From: Ruminococcus sp.
Lineage (GTDB): Bacteria > Bacillota > Clostridia > Oscillospirales > Ruminococcaceae
DNA length: 64,000 bases
Reading direction: 5' to 3'
Assembly: GCA_016290875.1 (NCBI GenBank)
Contig: JAEEVL010000001.1
Span: 62,001 to 126,000, forward strand
A program made the position numbers and the translations under genes. The number at the start of each line of letters is the position of its first letter. The stretch's first letter is position 1. Below are positions 43,872-52,924 of the stretch, in pieces. The notes beneath the pieces were generated by a model. It was not told the DNA's origin. It was given only the letters and a program-made list of their open reading frames with translations, and did not search any database.

Positions 43872-45092
43872 ATGGCAGGATTAAACAAGGTCACAGTTGA
43901 AGACATTAACGTTAAGGGCAGAAAGGTACTCGTTAGAGTAGATTTCAACGTTCCTATGAAGGACGGCGTTATCACTAACGATAACCGTATCCAGGCTGCT
44001 CTCCCCACTATAAACAAGCTCGTAGAGAACGGTGCAAAGGTTGTTCTCTGTTCACACCTCGGCAAGCCGAAGAATGGTCCTGAGGCTAAGTTCTCACTCG
44101 CTCCCGCTGCTGCAAGACTCGGCGAACTCGTAAACACAAAGGTTACTTTCGCTGCTGATGACACAGTAGTAGGCGACAACGCTAAGAAGGCTGTTGCAGC
44201 TATGAACGACGGCGAGATCGTTGTTCTCGAGAACACACGTTTCCGTGGAAACGAAGAGACAAAGAACGGTGAAGAGTTCTCCAAGGAGCTCGCTGATCTC
44301 GTTGACGGCGAAGTATTCGTAATGGACGCTTTCGGTTCTGCTCACCGTGCTCACGCTTCTACAGCAGGCGTTACAAAGTTTGTTAAGGAAACAGCTGTTG
44401 GTTACCTCATGCAGAAGGAGATCCAGTATCTCGGAAACGCAGTTGAGGTTCCTGAGCATCCTTTCGTTGCTATTCTCGGCGGCGCTAAGGTGGCTGACAA
44501 GCTCAACGTTATCTCCAACCTCCTCGAGAAGTGCGACACACTTATCATCGGCGGCGGTATGGCTTATACATTCATCAAGGCACAGGGCGGTTCTATCGGA
44601 CAGTCACTCGTTGATGAGGAGAAGCTTGACTACTGTAAGGAAATGCTTGCAAAGGCTGAAAAGCTCGGCAAGAAGATCCTTCTTCCTGTTGATACAGCTA
44701 TCGCTGCATCTTTCCCTGATCCGATCGATGCACCTATCGATGTAGAGTTCGTTGATTCTGACAAGATCCCTGCTGATAAGATGGGACTTGACATCGGACC
44801 TAAGACAGCTGCTATCTTTGCTGAGGCTGCTAAGTCTGCTAAGACAGTTGTTTGGAACGGACCTATGGGCGTATTTGAGAACCCCACTCTCAAGAAGGGT
44901 ACAGTTGCAGTTTGTGAGGCTCTCGCTGAGGCTGACGCTACAACAATCATCGGCGGCGGTGACTCCGCAACAGCAGCTATCCAGCTCGGTTTCGCTGACA
45001 AGATGAGCCACATCTCAACAGGCGGCGGTGCTTCTCTCGAATACCTCGAGGGTAAGGTTCTTCCCGGCGTTGCAGCTATCGCTGAAAAGTAA
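43872..45092 (+). CDS. pgk: phosphoglycerate kinase
   Basis: It transfers phosphate from 1,3-bisphosphoglycerate to ADP in glycolysis. The N-terminal [11 protein letters not shown] signature, [19 protein letters not shown] and the C-terminal nucleotide-binding GGGDSATA are all visible. The 406-aa length is normal. The gene has strong expression-type codon use, favouring CTC, AAC and GAG. It starts the glycolytic group pgk, three small membrane genes, tpiA, gpmI. Confidence 0.98.
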   Translation: MAGLNKVTVEDINVKGRKVLVRVDFNVPMKDGVITNDNRIQAALPTINKLVENGAKVVLCSHLGKPKNGPEAKFSLAPAAARLGELVNTKVTFAADDTVVGDNAKKAVAAMNDGEIVVLENTRFRGNEETKNGEEFSKELADLVDGEVFVMDAFGSAHRAHASTAGVTKFVKETAVGYLMQKEIQYLGNAVEVPEHPFVAILGGAKVADKLNVISNLLEKCDTLIIGGGMAYTFIKAQGGSIGQSLVDEEKLDYCKEMLAKAEKLGKKILLPVDTAIAASFPDPIDAPIDVEFVDSDKIPADKMGLDIGPKTAAIFAEAAKSAKTVVWNGPMGVFENPTLKKGTVAVCEALAEADATTIIGGGDSATAAIQLGFADKMSHISTGGGASLEYLEGKVLPGVAAIAEK

Positions 45093-45106
45093 TTATATAA
45101 GCAATA

Positions 45107-45128
45107 GGGCGGATAGATATATTCGCCC
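45107..45128 (+). terminator. intercistronic GGGCGGATA hairpin after pgk
   Basis: GGGCG (45107-45111) pairs with CGCCC (45124-45128). Only two T follow, so it is a poor terminator; it may instead mark processing or stabilise pgk mRNA. A near copy follows tpiA. Confidence 0.55.
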
Positions 45129-45159
45129 TTGATTGCTAATATATGAACAGGTATCTCTT

Positions 45160-45579
45160 ATGAAGAATTTTGATAAATACGAAACTAGGCTAGGTTATGT
45201 TTTAGTTTTTCTTTGTGTCGTCGCACTGAATGTGTTTGTTCTTAAACTGCTATGGCGCGGAGTAAGAAGCCTTTGTGGTAAAACACTTAATCTTGCGCCT
45301 TCAAATAGACGATGGTGCAGAACTGAGGCGGATGTGATTCAGGATGAATATACTTCCGAAAAACATTTTCGGTACTATTATGATTATGTAGAATACACTG
45401 CTGACGCAAAAGATTTTGATGTTAACGTAGGTCAGGCAATGATCTATGTCAAGCGCAGTAATCCGACTGTTTTGAAGAGATTTATTCCCCGTGCGCCCTT
45501 GAGTAAAGAAGCTGCGATTTCATACTTTTTCATAGCTGGAGTTGTTCTTTTCTTTGAATCTATCTACTTTTTGGCATAA
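45160..45579 (+). CDS. small membrane protein with extracytoplasmic-size loop, unknown
   Basis: The 139-aa protein has one span near residues 10-32 and a second near 117-136, separated by an 80-residue hydrophilic loop rich in Tyr and Asp (HFRYYYDYVEYTADAKDF). That layout resembles DUF3592-type proteins, but I am not sure of the family. The ATG at 45160 has CAGGT upstream. It is inserted between pgk and tpiA with two other small membrane genes. Confidence 0.55.
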   Translation: MKNFDKYETRLGYVLVFLCVVALNVFVLKLLWRGVRSLCGKTLNLAPSNRRWCRTEADVIQDEYTSEKHFRYYYDYVEYTADAKDFDVNVGQAMIYVKRSNPTVLKRFIPRAPLSKEAAISYFFIAGVVLFFESIYFLA

Positions 45580-45610
45580 GGATATCAATACTATAAAAGG
45601 AGCTGACCGT

Positions 45611-45808
45611 ATGTCACAAATCAGAAGTTTTATTGAAGAACAGGAAGAAAAGACTCTGCTCTGTATTCTGACAGCATTTTTAGCAGGTCTGGTTGTCGGA
45701 TTGTTGCTCTCTCCGTTTAAAAACGGTATTGCGGTCAGCAGTTATAACGGTTCTTACAATGAGTTTGAGAATTCAAACAATGTTAATCGTAAAGACAAAA
45801 AAACATAA
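45611..45808 (+). CDS. small single-span membrane protein, unknown
   Basis: The 65-aa protein has a 16-residue charged N-terminus, one span (about 18-36) and an Asn/Ser-rich tail. AAAAGGAG precedes the ATG at 45611, so expression is plausible. No family is recognised. Confidence 0.55.
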   Translation: MSQIRSFIEEQEEKTLLCILTAFLAGLVVGLLLSPFKNGIAVSSYNGSYNEFENSNNVNRKDKKT

Positions 45809-45846
45809 GTGCTGTAAAAAGCACAGTGAATAAGGTGTGACTGCCG

Positions 45847-46086
45847 ATGAGTGACATTATCGAATATTTCCTTATATTCTGTCTTGCTTTGTTTTATGGA
45901 TTTATGTCATTCTTGTTCCTGAAAGATGTATTTCCGACAATTAAAGCATGGCTTCATAATGACAGGAATACGACCACTCTCACTCGCTGGCAGATGTTTT
46001 ATCACGTTTTTATTGGGATCCTTACAGGTGCTTTCGCTTTGCTGCTCCTGTTCGGGATCATATTATTAATTGAAATAAGGAGTTAA
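45847..46086 (+). CDS. small two-span membrane protein, unknown
   Basis: The 79-aa protein has two spans (about 5-26 and 50-75) joined by a loop with basic and Thr-rich residues. AAGGTG precedes the ATG. Its stop codon lies inside the ribosome site of tpiA (AAGGAG), so its translation may be linked to tpiA. Confidence 0.58.
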   Translation: MSDIIEYFLIFCLALFYGFMSFLFLKDVFPTIKAWLHNDRNTTTLTRWQMFYHVFIGILTGAFALLLLFGIILLIEIRS

Positions 46087-46091
46087 AACCA

Positions 46092-46868
46092 ATGAACAAG
46101 AATCTTAGAAAGGCAATCATTGCCGGAAACTGGAAAATGAACAAGACAAGACCCGAGGCTAAGGCTCTCCTCGAGGCTATCAAGCCCCTCGTAGCTAATG
46201 CTGACGGAAAGATCGAGGTTATCGCTTGTGTTCCTTTCACAAACCTCGAGACAGCTATCAATACAACAGCTGGCAGCAACGTAAAGATCGGTGCTGAGAA
46301 CGTACACTTCGAGAAGAGCGGAGCTTTCACAGGCGAGATCTCCGCTGATATGCTCACAGAGCTCGGCGTTGAGTACGTTGTTATCGGTCACAGCGAGAGA
46401 AGACAGTACTTCGGCGAGACAGACGAGACTGTAAACAAGAGAACAGTTGCTGCTCTCAATGCAGGTCTCAAGCCTATCGTTTGCGTAGGCGAGCTCAAGT
46501 GGGAGCGTGAGTGCAACATCACTGAGGAAGTTATCGCTCGTCAGATCAAGCTCGACCTCTGGTCGCTCACAGCTGAACAGGTTAAGAATGTAGTTATCGC
46601 TTATGAGCCTGTATGGGCTATCGGTACAGGTCTTACAGCTACACCTGACCAGGCTGAGGAAGTTTGCGGATTTATCCGTGCACAGCTCGCTAAGCTCTTT
46701 GATCAGGCAACTGCTGATGCTGTAACAATCCAGTATGGCGGTTCGATGAACGCTAAGAACGCTGCTGAGCTTCTTGCTAAGCCCAACATCGACGGTGGTC
46801 TTATCGGCGGAGCTTCACTCAAGGCTGAGGACTTCAACGTAATCGTTCAGGCTGCTGTAAACGGCTGA
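46092..46868 (+). CDS. tpiA: triosephosphate isomerase
   Basis: It interconverts dihydroxyacetone phosphate and glyceraldehyde-3-phosphate. The catalytic segments are present: GNWKMNK (Lys near 14), IGHSERR (His), and YEPVWAIGTG (Glu), plus the phosphate loops QYGGSM and GGLIGGASL. The 258 aa are normal for the family. Strong biased codon use suggests high expression. AAGGAG precedes the ATG. Confidence 0.98.
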   Translation: MNKNLRKAIIAGNWKMNKTRPEAKALLEAIKPLVANADGKIEVIACVPFTNLETAINTTAGSNVKIGAENVHFEKSGAFTGEISADMLTELGVEYVVIGHSERRQYFGETDETVNKRTVAALNAGLKPIVCVGELKWERECNITEEVIARQIKLDLWSLTAEQVKNVVIAYEPVWAIGTGLTATPDQAEEVCGFIRAQLAKLFDQATADAVTIQYGGSMNAKNAAELLAKPNIDGGLIGGASLKAEDFNVIVQAAVNG

Positions 46869-46891
46869 TTTTAAATAAAAACACTTCAGAT

Positions 46892-46910
46892 GGGCGGATA
46901 ATATCCGCCC
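46892..46910 (+). terminator. GGGCGGATA hairpin between tpiA and gpmI
   Basis: GGGCGGATA (46892-46900) and TATCCGCCC (46902-46910) form a near-perfect palindrome. No T run follows, so read-through into gpmI is expected. It resembles the hairpin after pgk. Confidence 0.55.
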
Positions 46911-46937
46911 CTGAATTTGAATGAAAGGAAAATTCAA

Positions 46938-48458
46938 ATGTCAAAGAAACCCGTAGCACTTATCATTATGGACGGCTTCGGTTATAATCCCGATTCTTAC
47001 GGCAACGCTATCGCTGCTGCAAAGAAGCCTAACCTTGACAAATACTTTGCAGAGTGCCCGCACACTCTCATCGGCGCAAGCGGACTCGATGTAGGTCTGC
47101 CTGACGGTCAGATGGGCAACTCTGAGGTAGGTCATACAAATATCGGTGCAGGACGCATCGTTTATCAGATGCTCGTCAAGATCTCAAAGGATATCAAGGA
47201 CGGCACTTTCTTCAACAACAAGGCTATCAAGGCTGCTATGGACAACTGCAAGGCTAAGGGCAGCGCTCTTCACCTTATGGGACTTCTTTCTCCCGGCGGT
47301 GTTCACAGTCACATGGAGCATCTCTTCGGTATCGTAGAAATGGCTAAGAAGAACGGTCTTGACAAGGTATACATTCATGCATTCCTTGATGGACGTGACG
47401 TTCCTCCGTCATCAGCAGCTGAGTACATGGAAGAGACAGTTGCTGAACTCAACAAGATAGGTCTTGGCAAGGTTGCTACAATTTCCGGACGTTTCTACGC
47501 TATGGACAGAGACAACGCTTGGGACAGAGTTGAAAAGGCTTATGCTGCTCTCGTTTACGGCGAAGGCGTAAAGGAAAATGATCCTGTACAGGCTATCAAG
47601 AATTCATACGCTAATGAAGTAACAGACGAGTTTATGCTCCCGACAGTTATTGAAGGCGGCGCACAGATCAAGGCTGACGACAGCGTTATTTTCTTCAATT
47701 TCCGTCCCGACCGTGCAAGACAGATCACACGTTCATTCGTTGATCCTGAGTTCAGTGGTTTTGAGAGAAGAAACGGATTCTTCAATGTAAATTTTGTTTG
47801 TATGGCTCAGTACGATGCAACTATGCCTAATGTTTCAGTTGCATATCCGCCTGAGCAGCTCACAATGACAATGGGCGAGTATCTTGCTAAGCTCGGCAAG
47901 ACACAGCTCCGTATCGCTGAGACTCAGAAGTATGCTCACGTAACATTCTTCTTCAACGGCGGTGAAGAGAAGCAGTTCGAGGGTGAGGACAGAATACTCA
48001 TCAAGTCTCCTGACGTTCCTACATTTGACCTCAAGCCTGAAATGAGTGCATATGAGGTTTGCGATGCAGTTGTTGAGGCTATCAACGCTGATAAGTATGA
48101 TGTTATCATTCTCAATTACGCTAACTGCGATATGGTTGGTCACACAGGTATCTTTGATGCAGCTGTAAAGGCTGTTGAAGCTACTGATGAATGTGTAGGC
48201 AGAATGGTTGATGCTATCCTTGCTAAGGGCGGTGCTGCTCTTATCACAGCTGACCACGGTAATGCTGACAAGATGATGGAAGCTGACGGCAGTCCGTTCA
48301 CAGCGCACACAACAAATCAGGTACCGCTTATTGCTGTCGGCGTAAAGGGCGAACTTGCTGAAGGCGGCGTACTTGCAGACCTTGCACCTACAATGCTTGA
48401 TATTATGGAAGTTCCTCAGCCTGCTGAAATGACAGGTAAGTCACTTCTCAAGAAGTAA
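46938..48458 (+). CDS. gpmI: 2,3-bisphosphoglycerate-independent phosphoglycerate mutase
   Basis: It interconverts 3- and 2-phosphoglycerate with manganese and belongs to the alkaline phosphatase superfamily. The phosphoserine segment GNSEVGHTNIGAGR, metal-site regions (MDGFGY, TADHGNADKM) and HTTNQVP are visible. At 506 aa it is typical. The ATG at 46938 follows AAAGGAAAA; a 7-residue longer reading begins in the hairpin region. It is the third glycolytic gene of the group. Confidence 0.97.
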   Translation: MSKKPVALIIMDGFGYNPDSYGNAIAAAKKPNLDKYFAECPHTLIGASGLDVGLPDGQMGNSEVGHTNIGAGRIVYQMLVKISKDIKDGTFFNNKAIKAAMDNCKAKGSALHLMGLLSPGGVHSHMEHLFGIVEMAKKNGLDKVYIHAFLDGRDVPPSSAAEYMEETVAELNKIGLGKVATISGRFYAMDRDNAWDRVEKAYAALVYGEGVKENDPVQAIKNSYANEVTDEFMLPTVIEGGAQIKADDSVIFFNFRPDRARQITRSFVDPEFSGFERRNGFFNVNFVCMAQYDATMPNVSVAYPPEQLTMTMGEYLAKLGKTQLRIAETQKYAHVTFFFNGGEEKQFEGEDRILIKSPDVPTFDLKPEMSAYEVCDAVVEAINADKYDVIILNYANCDMVGHTGIFDAAVKAVEATDECVGRMVDAILAKGGAALITADHGNADKMMEADGSPFTAHTTNQVPLIAVGVKGELAEGGVLADLAPTMLDIMEVPQPAEMTGKSLLKK

Positions 48459-48466
48459 GAATTTTG

Positions 48467-48494
48467 AAGGCTGCTGCGTGTGCGGCAGCCTTTT
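48467..48494 (+). terminator. terminator after gpmI
   Basis: AAGGCTGC (48467-48474) pairs with GCAGCCTT (48485-48492) followed by TT and TCTG. A modest T tract suggests partial read-through into the small gene downstream. Confidence 0.72.
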
Positions 48495-48516
48495 CTGTAA
48501 AAATAAGAGGTGGAAT

Positions 48517-48744
48517 ATGAATCCGGTAACTGCTATAAAGTATCTTAATCTTCTGAATAAGTTTAAAGCTAATCATCCGAAGTTTCCGCAGTTCATTAAA
48601 GCTGCCGGAACGATCGCTGATGAAGGTACAGTCATTGATATGGCTGTAACAACATCTGAGGGCAAAAAGATAGTTGCCAATATAAAGCTTACAGCAGAAG
48701 ATCTTCGCATACTTGAAGAGATTAAAAAAGCCAAGGCAGAATGA
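48517..48744 (+). CDS. small conserved-looking cytoplasmic protein, unknown
   Basis: The 75-aa protein begins with a helical stretch (TAIKYLNLLNKFKANHPKFPQFIKAAG) followed by a beta segment with EGTVIDMAVTTSEGKKIVANIKLT and a last helix ending in Lys and Glu. The codon pattern and the AGAGGTGG site support a real gene. I do not recognise a named family. Confidence 0.65.
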   Translation: MNPVTAIKYLNLLNKFKANHPKFPQFIKAAGTIADEGTVIDMAVTTSEGKKIVANIKLTAEDLRILEEIKKAKAE

Positions 48745-48770
48745 AAAAAGCTCCCGCTGGGAGCTTTTTC
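48744..48770. terminator. bidirectional terminator between the 75-aa gene and cobO
   Basis: AAAAAGCTCCC (48745-48755), a 3-nt loop and GGGAGCTTTTT (48759-48769). The arms match those of the terminator at 41117-41145. Confidence 0.92.
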
Positions 48771-49281
48771 AGTATTCGATGCCTTTTCTGGCTGTTATAC
48801 CTTGTTCATATGGGTGGCGTACAGGTGCGATTTCACTGATATAATCCGCTGCTTTTAGAAAACGTTCATCAGGATCTCTGCCGGTCAGAACAATCTCACA
48901 GTTTTTTGCAAGTTCAGTCAGAAGAAGAGCTTTTTCTTCATCAACGAGTTTCATATTGAAAGCGCCGATCAGTTCGTCCATTATGAGAATATCGACTTTG
49001 CCTGAGCGAATCAGTTCTATTGCATATGATAGTTCTTCGTCATGCCTTGTTCTGGCGGCTGCTTTTTCTTCGTCATTCATTTTGAAAACGAATTTGTTAC
49101 AGCACTCGCAGGCTTCAACTGTCATTCCGGAGAGCTTGCGAAGAACGCTGATTTCTGATGAACTGCCGTTTTTGAGAAACTGGAAAACAGCAACTCTTAG
49201 ACCTGCCCCATAAGCACGTACAGCGAGTCCGATGGCAGCAGTAGTCTTTCCTTTGCCGTTTCCTGTATATATTTGCAGCAT
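48769..49281 (-). CDS. cobO: corrinoid adenosyltransferase, CobO/BtuR type
   Basis: It transfers adenosyl from ATP to cob(I)alamin or cobyrinate diamide. The P-loop GNGKGKTTAAIGLAVRA is at residues 7-23, and the family segment DILIMDELIGAFNMKLV and ILTGRDPDERFL follow. At 170 aa it has the usual length. No other cobalamin gene is in the window, which suggests salvage or a scattered pathway. The promoter is at 49303-49331. Confidence 0.95.
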   Translation of the reverse strand: MLQIYTGNGKGKTTAAIGLAVRAYGAGLRVAVFQFLKNGSSSEISVLRKLSGMTVEACECCNKFVFKMNDEEKAAARTRHDEELSYAIELIRSGKVDILIMDELIGAFNMKLVDEEKALLLTELAKNCEIVLTGRDPDERFLKAADYISEIAPVRHPYEQGITARKGIEY

Positions 49282-49302
49282 AGTATCACTTCCTTCATGA
49301 TA

Positions 49303-49331
49303 ATTATATCATATGCCGTGAAAAATAGCAA
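49303..49331 (-). promoter_or_regulatory. promoter of cobO
   Basis: On the minus strand, TTGCTA (49326-49331), a 17-bp spacer ending TGA (extended -10) and TATAAT (49303-49308). Confidence 0.75.
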
Positions 49332-49344
49332 TACTTCGCTTATA

Positions 49345-49373
49345 TTGACAAAAGGACGGCAAAGTATTATAAT
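49345..49373 (+). promoter_or_regulatory. promoter of the HAD-TfoX pair
   Basis: TTGACA (49345-49350), a 17-bp spacer and TATAAT (49368-49373), a full consensus, starting only 13 bp from the divergent cobO promoter. Confidence 0.87.
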
Positions 49374-49406
49374 AGAATTCGTGAAATTATTTGTAGGAGT
49401 GAAAGA

Positions 49407-50195
49407 ATGCCTTCGATCATTTTTTTTGATATAGACGGAACTATCGTAACAGAAGACGCAAGAATGCTGATACCGGAGAGTACAAGGCGAGCTATTCGTC
49501 AGACTCGTGAGAAGGGAAATCTGACTTTTATCAATTCGGGCAGAACGGCTTTCAATATAAGCAAAAAGGTTCGTGATCTTGGCTTTGACGGCTGTATCTG
49601 CGGCTGCGGAACGCATATAGAATACGGCGGAGAGGTAATACTTCACAATAAACTTGAACAAAGCTTCTGCCGTGAAATAGCAGAGTTGATGCGCCGTTGC
49701 GGAGTAACACCGGTTTATGAGCACACCGACGGCTATTATTTTGACGATAAAGCTCCTATGTCAGATGATCTGAAAGACTTCCTTGAAAATTTCGTTGAGA
49801 GCGGGATAGACATAACCGGACGTGTTGAGGATGATAGTTTCATCTTTGATAAGTTTGTGATATGGGTTAACGAAGGCTGTGATTTTGAGCTTTTCAAGAA
49901 AGAAGTAGGAAAGCATTTCTCTATAATCGACAGAGGAAACGGATTCTATGAAAATGTGCCGCTAGGCTTTTCTAAGGCGACAGCTATCGACGTTATACTT
50001 AAAAAGCTTGGTATTCCTTATGAAAATGCTTACGCAATCGGTGACAGTATGAACGATCTGCCCATGCTTCAGGCTGTTACTAACAGTATAGCGATGGGCG
50101 GCGCAGAAAAAATATATCCGTATGTTTCTTACATCACGACTCCTATTGAAGAAGACGGAATAGCTAATGCCCTAAGGCATTTCGGACTTATCTGA
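49407..50195 (+). CDS. HAD-superfamily phosphatase, Cof type
   Basis: The 262-aa protein has motif I FFDIDGTIV, with the two Asp that form the phosphoaspartate, motif II (INSGRT) and the C-terminal GDSMNDLPML with motif IV. The Cof/IIB cap is between residues 85 and 190. Such enzymes dephosphorylate sugar phosphates or FMN-like compounds; the substrate is not predictable. GTAGGAG precedes the ATG. It lies 13 nt before the TfoX-N gene. Confidence 0.93.
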   Translation: MPSIIFFDIDGTIVTEDARMLIPESTRRAIRQTREKGNLTFINSGRTAFNISKKVRDLGFDGCICGCGTHIEYGGEVILHNKLEQSFCREIAELMRRCGVTPVYEHTDGYYFDDKAPMSDDLKDFLENFVESGIDITGRVEDDSFIFDKFVIWVNEGCDFELFKKEVGKHFSIIDRGNGFYENVPLGFSKATAIDVILKKLGIPYENAYAIGDSMNDLPMLQAVTNSIAMGGAEKIYPYVSYITTPIEEDGIANALRHFGLI

Positions 50196-50208
50196 AAGAG
50201 GTGAGATA

Positions 50209-50523
50209 ATGGCGTCAAGCAAGGAATATCTTGATTTTATACTGGAACAGCTCTCGGATTTAAGCGGTGTATCTTACCGTGCGATGATGGGGGAATATAT
50301 CATCTATTACCAGGGAAAAATCATTGGTGGGATATACGATGACAGATTTCTTGTAAAGCCGACAGTATCAGCTAAGAAGCTTATGCCGGAAGCTCCTCTT
50401 GAACTTCCGTACGAAGGTGCTAAAGAAATGATCTTGGTCGATAACGTTGACAACAAAGGATTTTTGTGCGAACTTCTCAAAGCGATATTTGATGAATTGC
50501 CTCTTCCCAAAAAGAAAAAATAA
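50209..50523 (+). CDS. TfoX N-terminal-domain protein
   Basis: The 104-aa protein consists only of the TfoX_N domain, with SYRAMMGEYIIYYQGKIIGGIYDDRFLVKPT and the FLCELLKAIFDELP end, then a Lys tail. In gamma-proteobacteria TfoX regulates competence, but the single-domain Firmicute forms have no known role. AAAGAGGTG precedes the ATG. Confidence 0.88.
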   Translation: MASSKEYLDFILEQLSDLSGVSYRAMMGEYIIYYQGKIIGGIYDDRFLVKPTVSAKKLMPEAPLELPYEGAKEMILVDNVDNKGFLCELLKAIFDELPLPKKKK

Positions 50524-50546
50524 GTTTGACAATAAGAATATCAAAT

Positions 50547-50587
50547 ACTCCCGGGCTGTGTATATGTTGCAGTTCCGGGAGTTTTTT
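50547..50587 (+). terminator. terminator after the TfoX-N gene
   Basis: ACTCCCGG (50547-50554) pairs with CCGGGAGT (50575-50582) and a T run follows. The loop is 20 nt long. Confidence 0.82.
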
Positions 50588-50605
50588 CACTATATAATAG
50601 TATTA

Positions 50606-52711
50606 TCAGACAGTAAAGAGAAGCTTGGAGTAAGAAGGAAGCGGCCAGTAATCTTCACTGACATTTGTTTCAGTCTCGTCAACGATAGCGCGGAGAGTCT
50701 GCATCTGTGCGAACACTTCATCGCGGTAGTAGCGAGCCATCTGGAGTCCTTCTTCCTTGTCCTGAGCAGCGATTACCTTTTCCTCAAGAACAGCAGCTTC
50801 CTTGTAGATAGCCTTTGTGAGGTCTGAGATCTTGCCGGCGAGTTCATGTTCAACTTCAGGCTCGATGCCCATAGCCTTCTTTGCGTTGCCTGTCTCGCAG
50901 ATCTCCTTTGTAAATCTGATGCAAGCAGGAAGAATGTTCTTCTTAACGAGCTCGAGCATAGTGAGAGCTTCAATGTTGAGAACCTTGCTGTAATTCTCAA
51001 GTAGAACTTCTGTACGTGCTCTTAGCTCAGCTTCTGTGTAAACCTTGAACTTCTCGAAGAGTGCAACACTCTTGGAGGTGATGTACTCAGGAAGTGCGTC
51101 GGGAGTAGATATGAGGTTGGGGAGCTTTCTGACTTCAACAGCTTCCTTGAGCCATTCATCGGAATAGCCGTTTCCGTTGTAGATGATAGCCTTATGCTCC
51201 TTAATTATCTTAGCAAGGAGCTTCTTGAGATCATTTGTGAAATCCTTTGAGCCTTCAAGTGTATCAGCTATCTGTGAGAGTTCCTCGGCTACGATAGTAT
51301 TTATGATGGTATTTGTGCAGGAAATTGAATCAGCAGAGCCGAGCATACGGAACTCAAACTTGTTTCCTGTGAAAGCAAAAGGAGATGTACGGTTACGGTC
51401 AGTAGTATCCTTCGGGAAATCAGGAAGAACGTCAACACCTATCTCGAAAGTCTTATCGTCAGTTGAGCGGTACTTCTCACCGACTTCGAGTGCATCGATA
51501 ACACCCTGGAGTTCAGTACCTATGAACATAGATACGATAGCAGGAGGTGCTTCATTAGCACCGAGTCTGTGATCGTTTCCAGCTGATGCAGCAGAAAGTC
51601 TGAGGAGCGGAGCATATTCATGTACTCCCTTGATTATAGCGCAGAGGAAAGTAAGGAACTGTAAGTTGTCCTGCGGGCAGTCACCGGGATCGAGGAGATT
51701 CTGACCGTCGTTTGAGGACATAGACCAGTTGTTGTGCTTGCCGGAGCCGTTTACGCCTGCAAATGGCTTTTCGTGGAGAAGACAGTAGAGACCGTGCTTT
51801 GCAGCGACTTTCTTCATTATCTCCATAGTGAGCTGATTGTGGTCAGCAGCAATATTTGTATTTGTGAAAACAGGGGCGAGTTCATGCTGAGCGGGAGCAA
51901 CTTCATTGTGCTTTGTTTTAGCGTAAATACCGAGCTTCCAGAGTTCATCGTCGAGATCCTTCATATAGTCGGAAACTCTCTGATTGATATTTCCGTAGTA
52001 GTGATCTTCGAGTTCCTGACCCTTGGGGGGCTTTGCACCGAATAGTGTGCGGCCTGTTATAACGAGGTCCTCACGGGCTTCGTAGTATTTCTTGTCAACG
52101 AGGAAGTATTCCTGTTCAGGACCAACTGTTGTGATAACTCTTGTAGCTGTGTTGTTTCCGAAAAGACGGAGGATACGGAGTGCCTGTTCGCTGAGTACTT
52201 CCATTGAGCGGAGAAGGGGAGTCTTCTTGTCAAGAGTTTCGCCTGTGTATGAAGTAAAAGCAGTAGGTATGTAGAGAGAACCGTCTTTAACAAAGGCATT
52301 GGAAGTCGGATCCCATGCTGTGTAGCCTCTTGCCTCGAATGTTGAGCGGAGACCTCCGGAAGGGAATGAAGAAGCGTCTGCTTCGCCCTTAACGAGTTCC
52401 TTGCCGGAGAATTCGAGGAGGATACCGCCTCTTTCAGCCGGATTTAGGAAAGCGTCGTGCTTTTCGGCAGTAACACCGGTCATTGGCTGGAACCAGTGTG
52501 TGTAATGTGTAGCGCCCTTTTCGATAGCCCATTCCTTCATTGCGTGAGCAACAGCTCCTGCTATCTCGGGAGCGAGCGGACATCCGAGCTTCTTGGTATT
52601 GCGGACTGCTCTGTAAACATCCTTGGGCAGTCTTTCTCTCATTACCTTATCGTTGAAGACGTTACAGCCGAAGTAATCAGCAACATTCTTTGATTCCGGT
52701 TTTTCTGACAT
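50606..52711 (-). CDS. glnN: glutamine synthetase, type III
   Basis: The 701-aa length and sequence mark GSIII, the large form found in Bacteroides, Ruminococcus and cyanobacteria. Characteristic segments are HYTHWFQPMTG, FTSYTGETLDKKTPLLRS, GPEQEYFLVDK, the NGSGKHNNWS loop and RTSPFAFTGNKFEFR near the ammonia and ATP sites. It assimilates ammonia into glutamine. AAGGAGG precedes the ATG at 52711; a reading 32 residues longer lacks family sequence and lies in a hairpin leader. Confidence 0.97.
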   Translation of the reverse strand: MSEKPESKNVADYFGCNVFNDKVMRERLPKDVYRAVRNTKKLGCPLAPEIAGAVAHAMKEWAIEKGATHYTHWFQPMTGVTAEKHDAFLNPAERGGILLEFSGKELVKGEADASSFPSGGLRSTFEARGYTAWDPTSNAFVKDGSLYIPTAFTSYTGETLDKKTPLLRSMEVLSEQALRILRLFGNNTATRVITTVGPEQEYFLVDKKYYEAREDLVITGRTLFGAKPPKGQELEDHYYGNINQRVSDYMKDLDDELWKLGIYAKTKHNEVAPAQHELAPVFTNTNIAADHNQLTMEIMKKVAAKHGLYCLLHEKPFAGVNGSGKHNNWSMSSNDGQNLLDPGDCPQDNLQFLTFLCAIIKGVHEYAPLLRLSAASAGNDHRLGANEAPPAIVSMFIGTELQGVIDALEVGEKYRSTDDKTFEIGVDVLPDFPKDTTDRNRTSPFAFTGNKFEFRMLGSADSISCTNTIINTIVAEELSQIADTLEGSKDFTNDLKKLLAKIIKEHKAIIYNGNGYSDEWLKEAVEVRKLPNLISTPDALPEYITSKSVALFEKFKVYTEAELRARTEVLLENYSKVLNIEALTMLELVKKNILPACIRFTKEICETGNAKKAMGIEPEVEHELAGKISDLTKAIYKEAAVLEEKVIAAQDKEEGLQMARYYRDEVFAQMQTLRAIVDETETNVSEDYWPLPSYSKLLFTV

Positions 52712-52741
52712 AAATATATCCTCCTTGAAAATATAAAAAGA

Positions 52742-52787
52742 GGCATTTCGACTGTATAAAAATAAATAATTGTACAACCGAAACGCC
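52742..52787 (-). promoter_or_regulatory. stem-loop in the glnN leader
   Basis: GGCATTTCG (52742-52750) and CGAAACGCC (52779-52787) pair with one G-U change, with an inner TGTA/TACA stem, about 30 nt upstream of the start. Possible mRNA-stability or control element. Confidence 0.5.
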
Positions 52788-52819
52788 ATTGTTTCATTGA
52801 TATTCAATTGCTATATTTA

Positions 52820-52848
52820 ATATTACACTATTGGAGTTGATTTGTCAA
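52820..52848 (-). promoter_or_regulatory. promoter of glnN
   Basis: On the minus strand, TTGACA (52843-52848), a 17-bp spacer and TAATAT (52820-52825). Confidence 0.8.
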
Positions 52849-52924
52849 TACTCTGCTGAAGTTTTAGCTCTATTGGCATAATTTGACAAAAATTAGTATA
52901 AGTAATTGTGATAAGTCACAAGCG

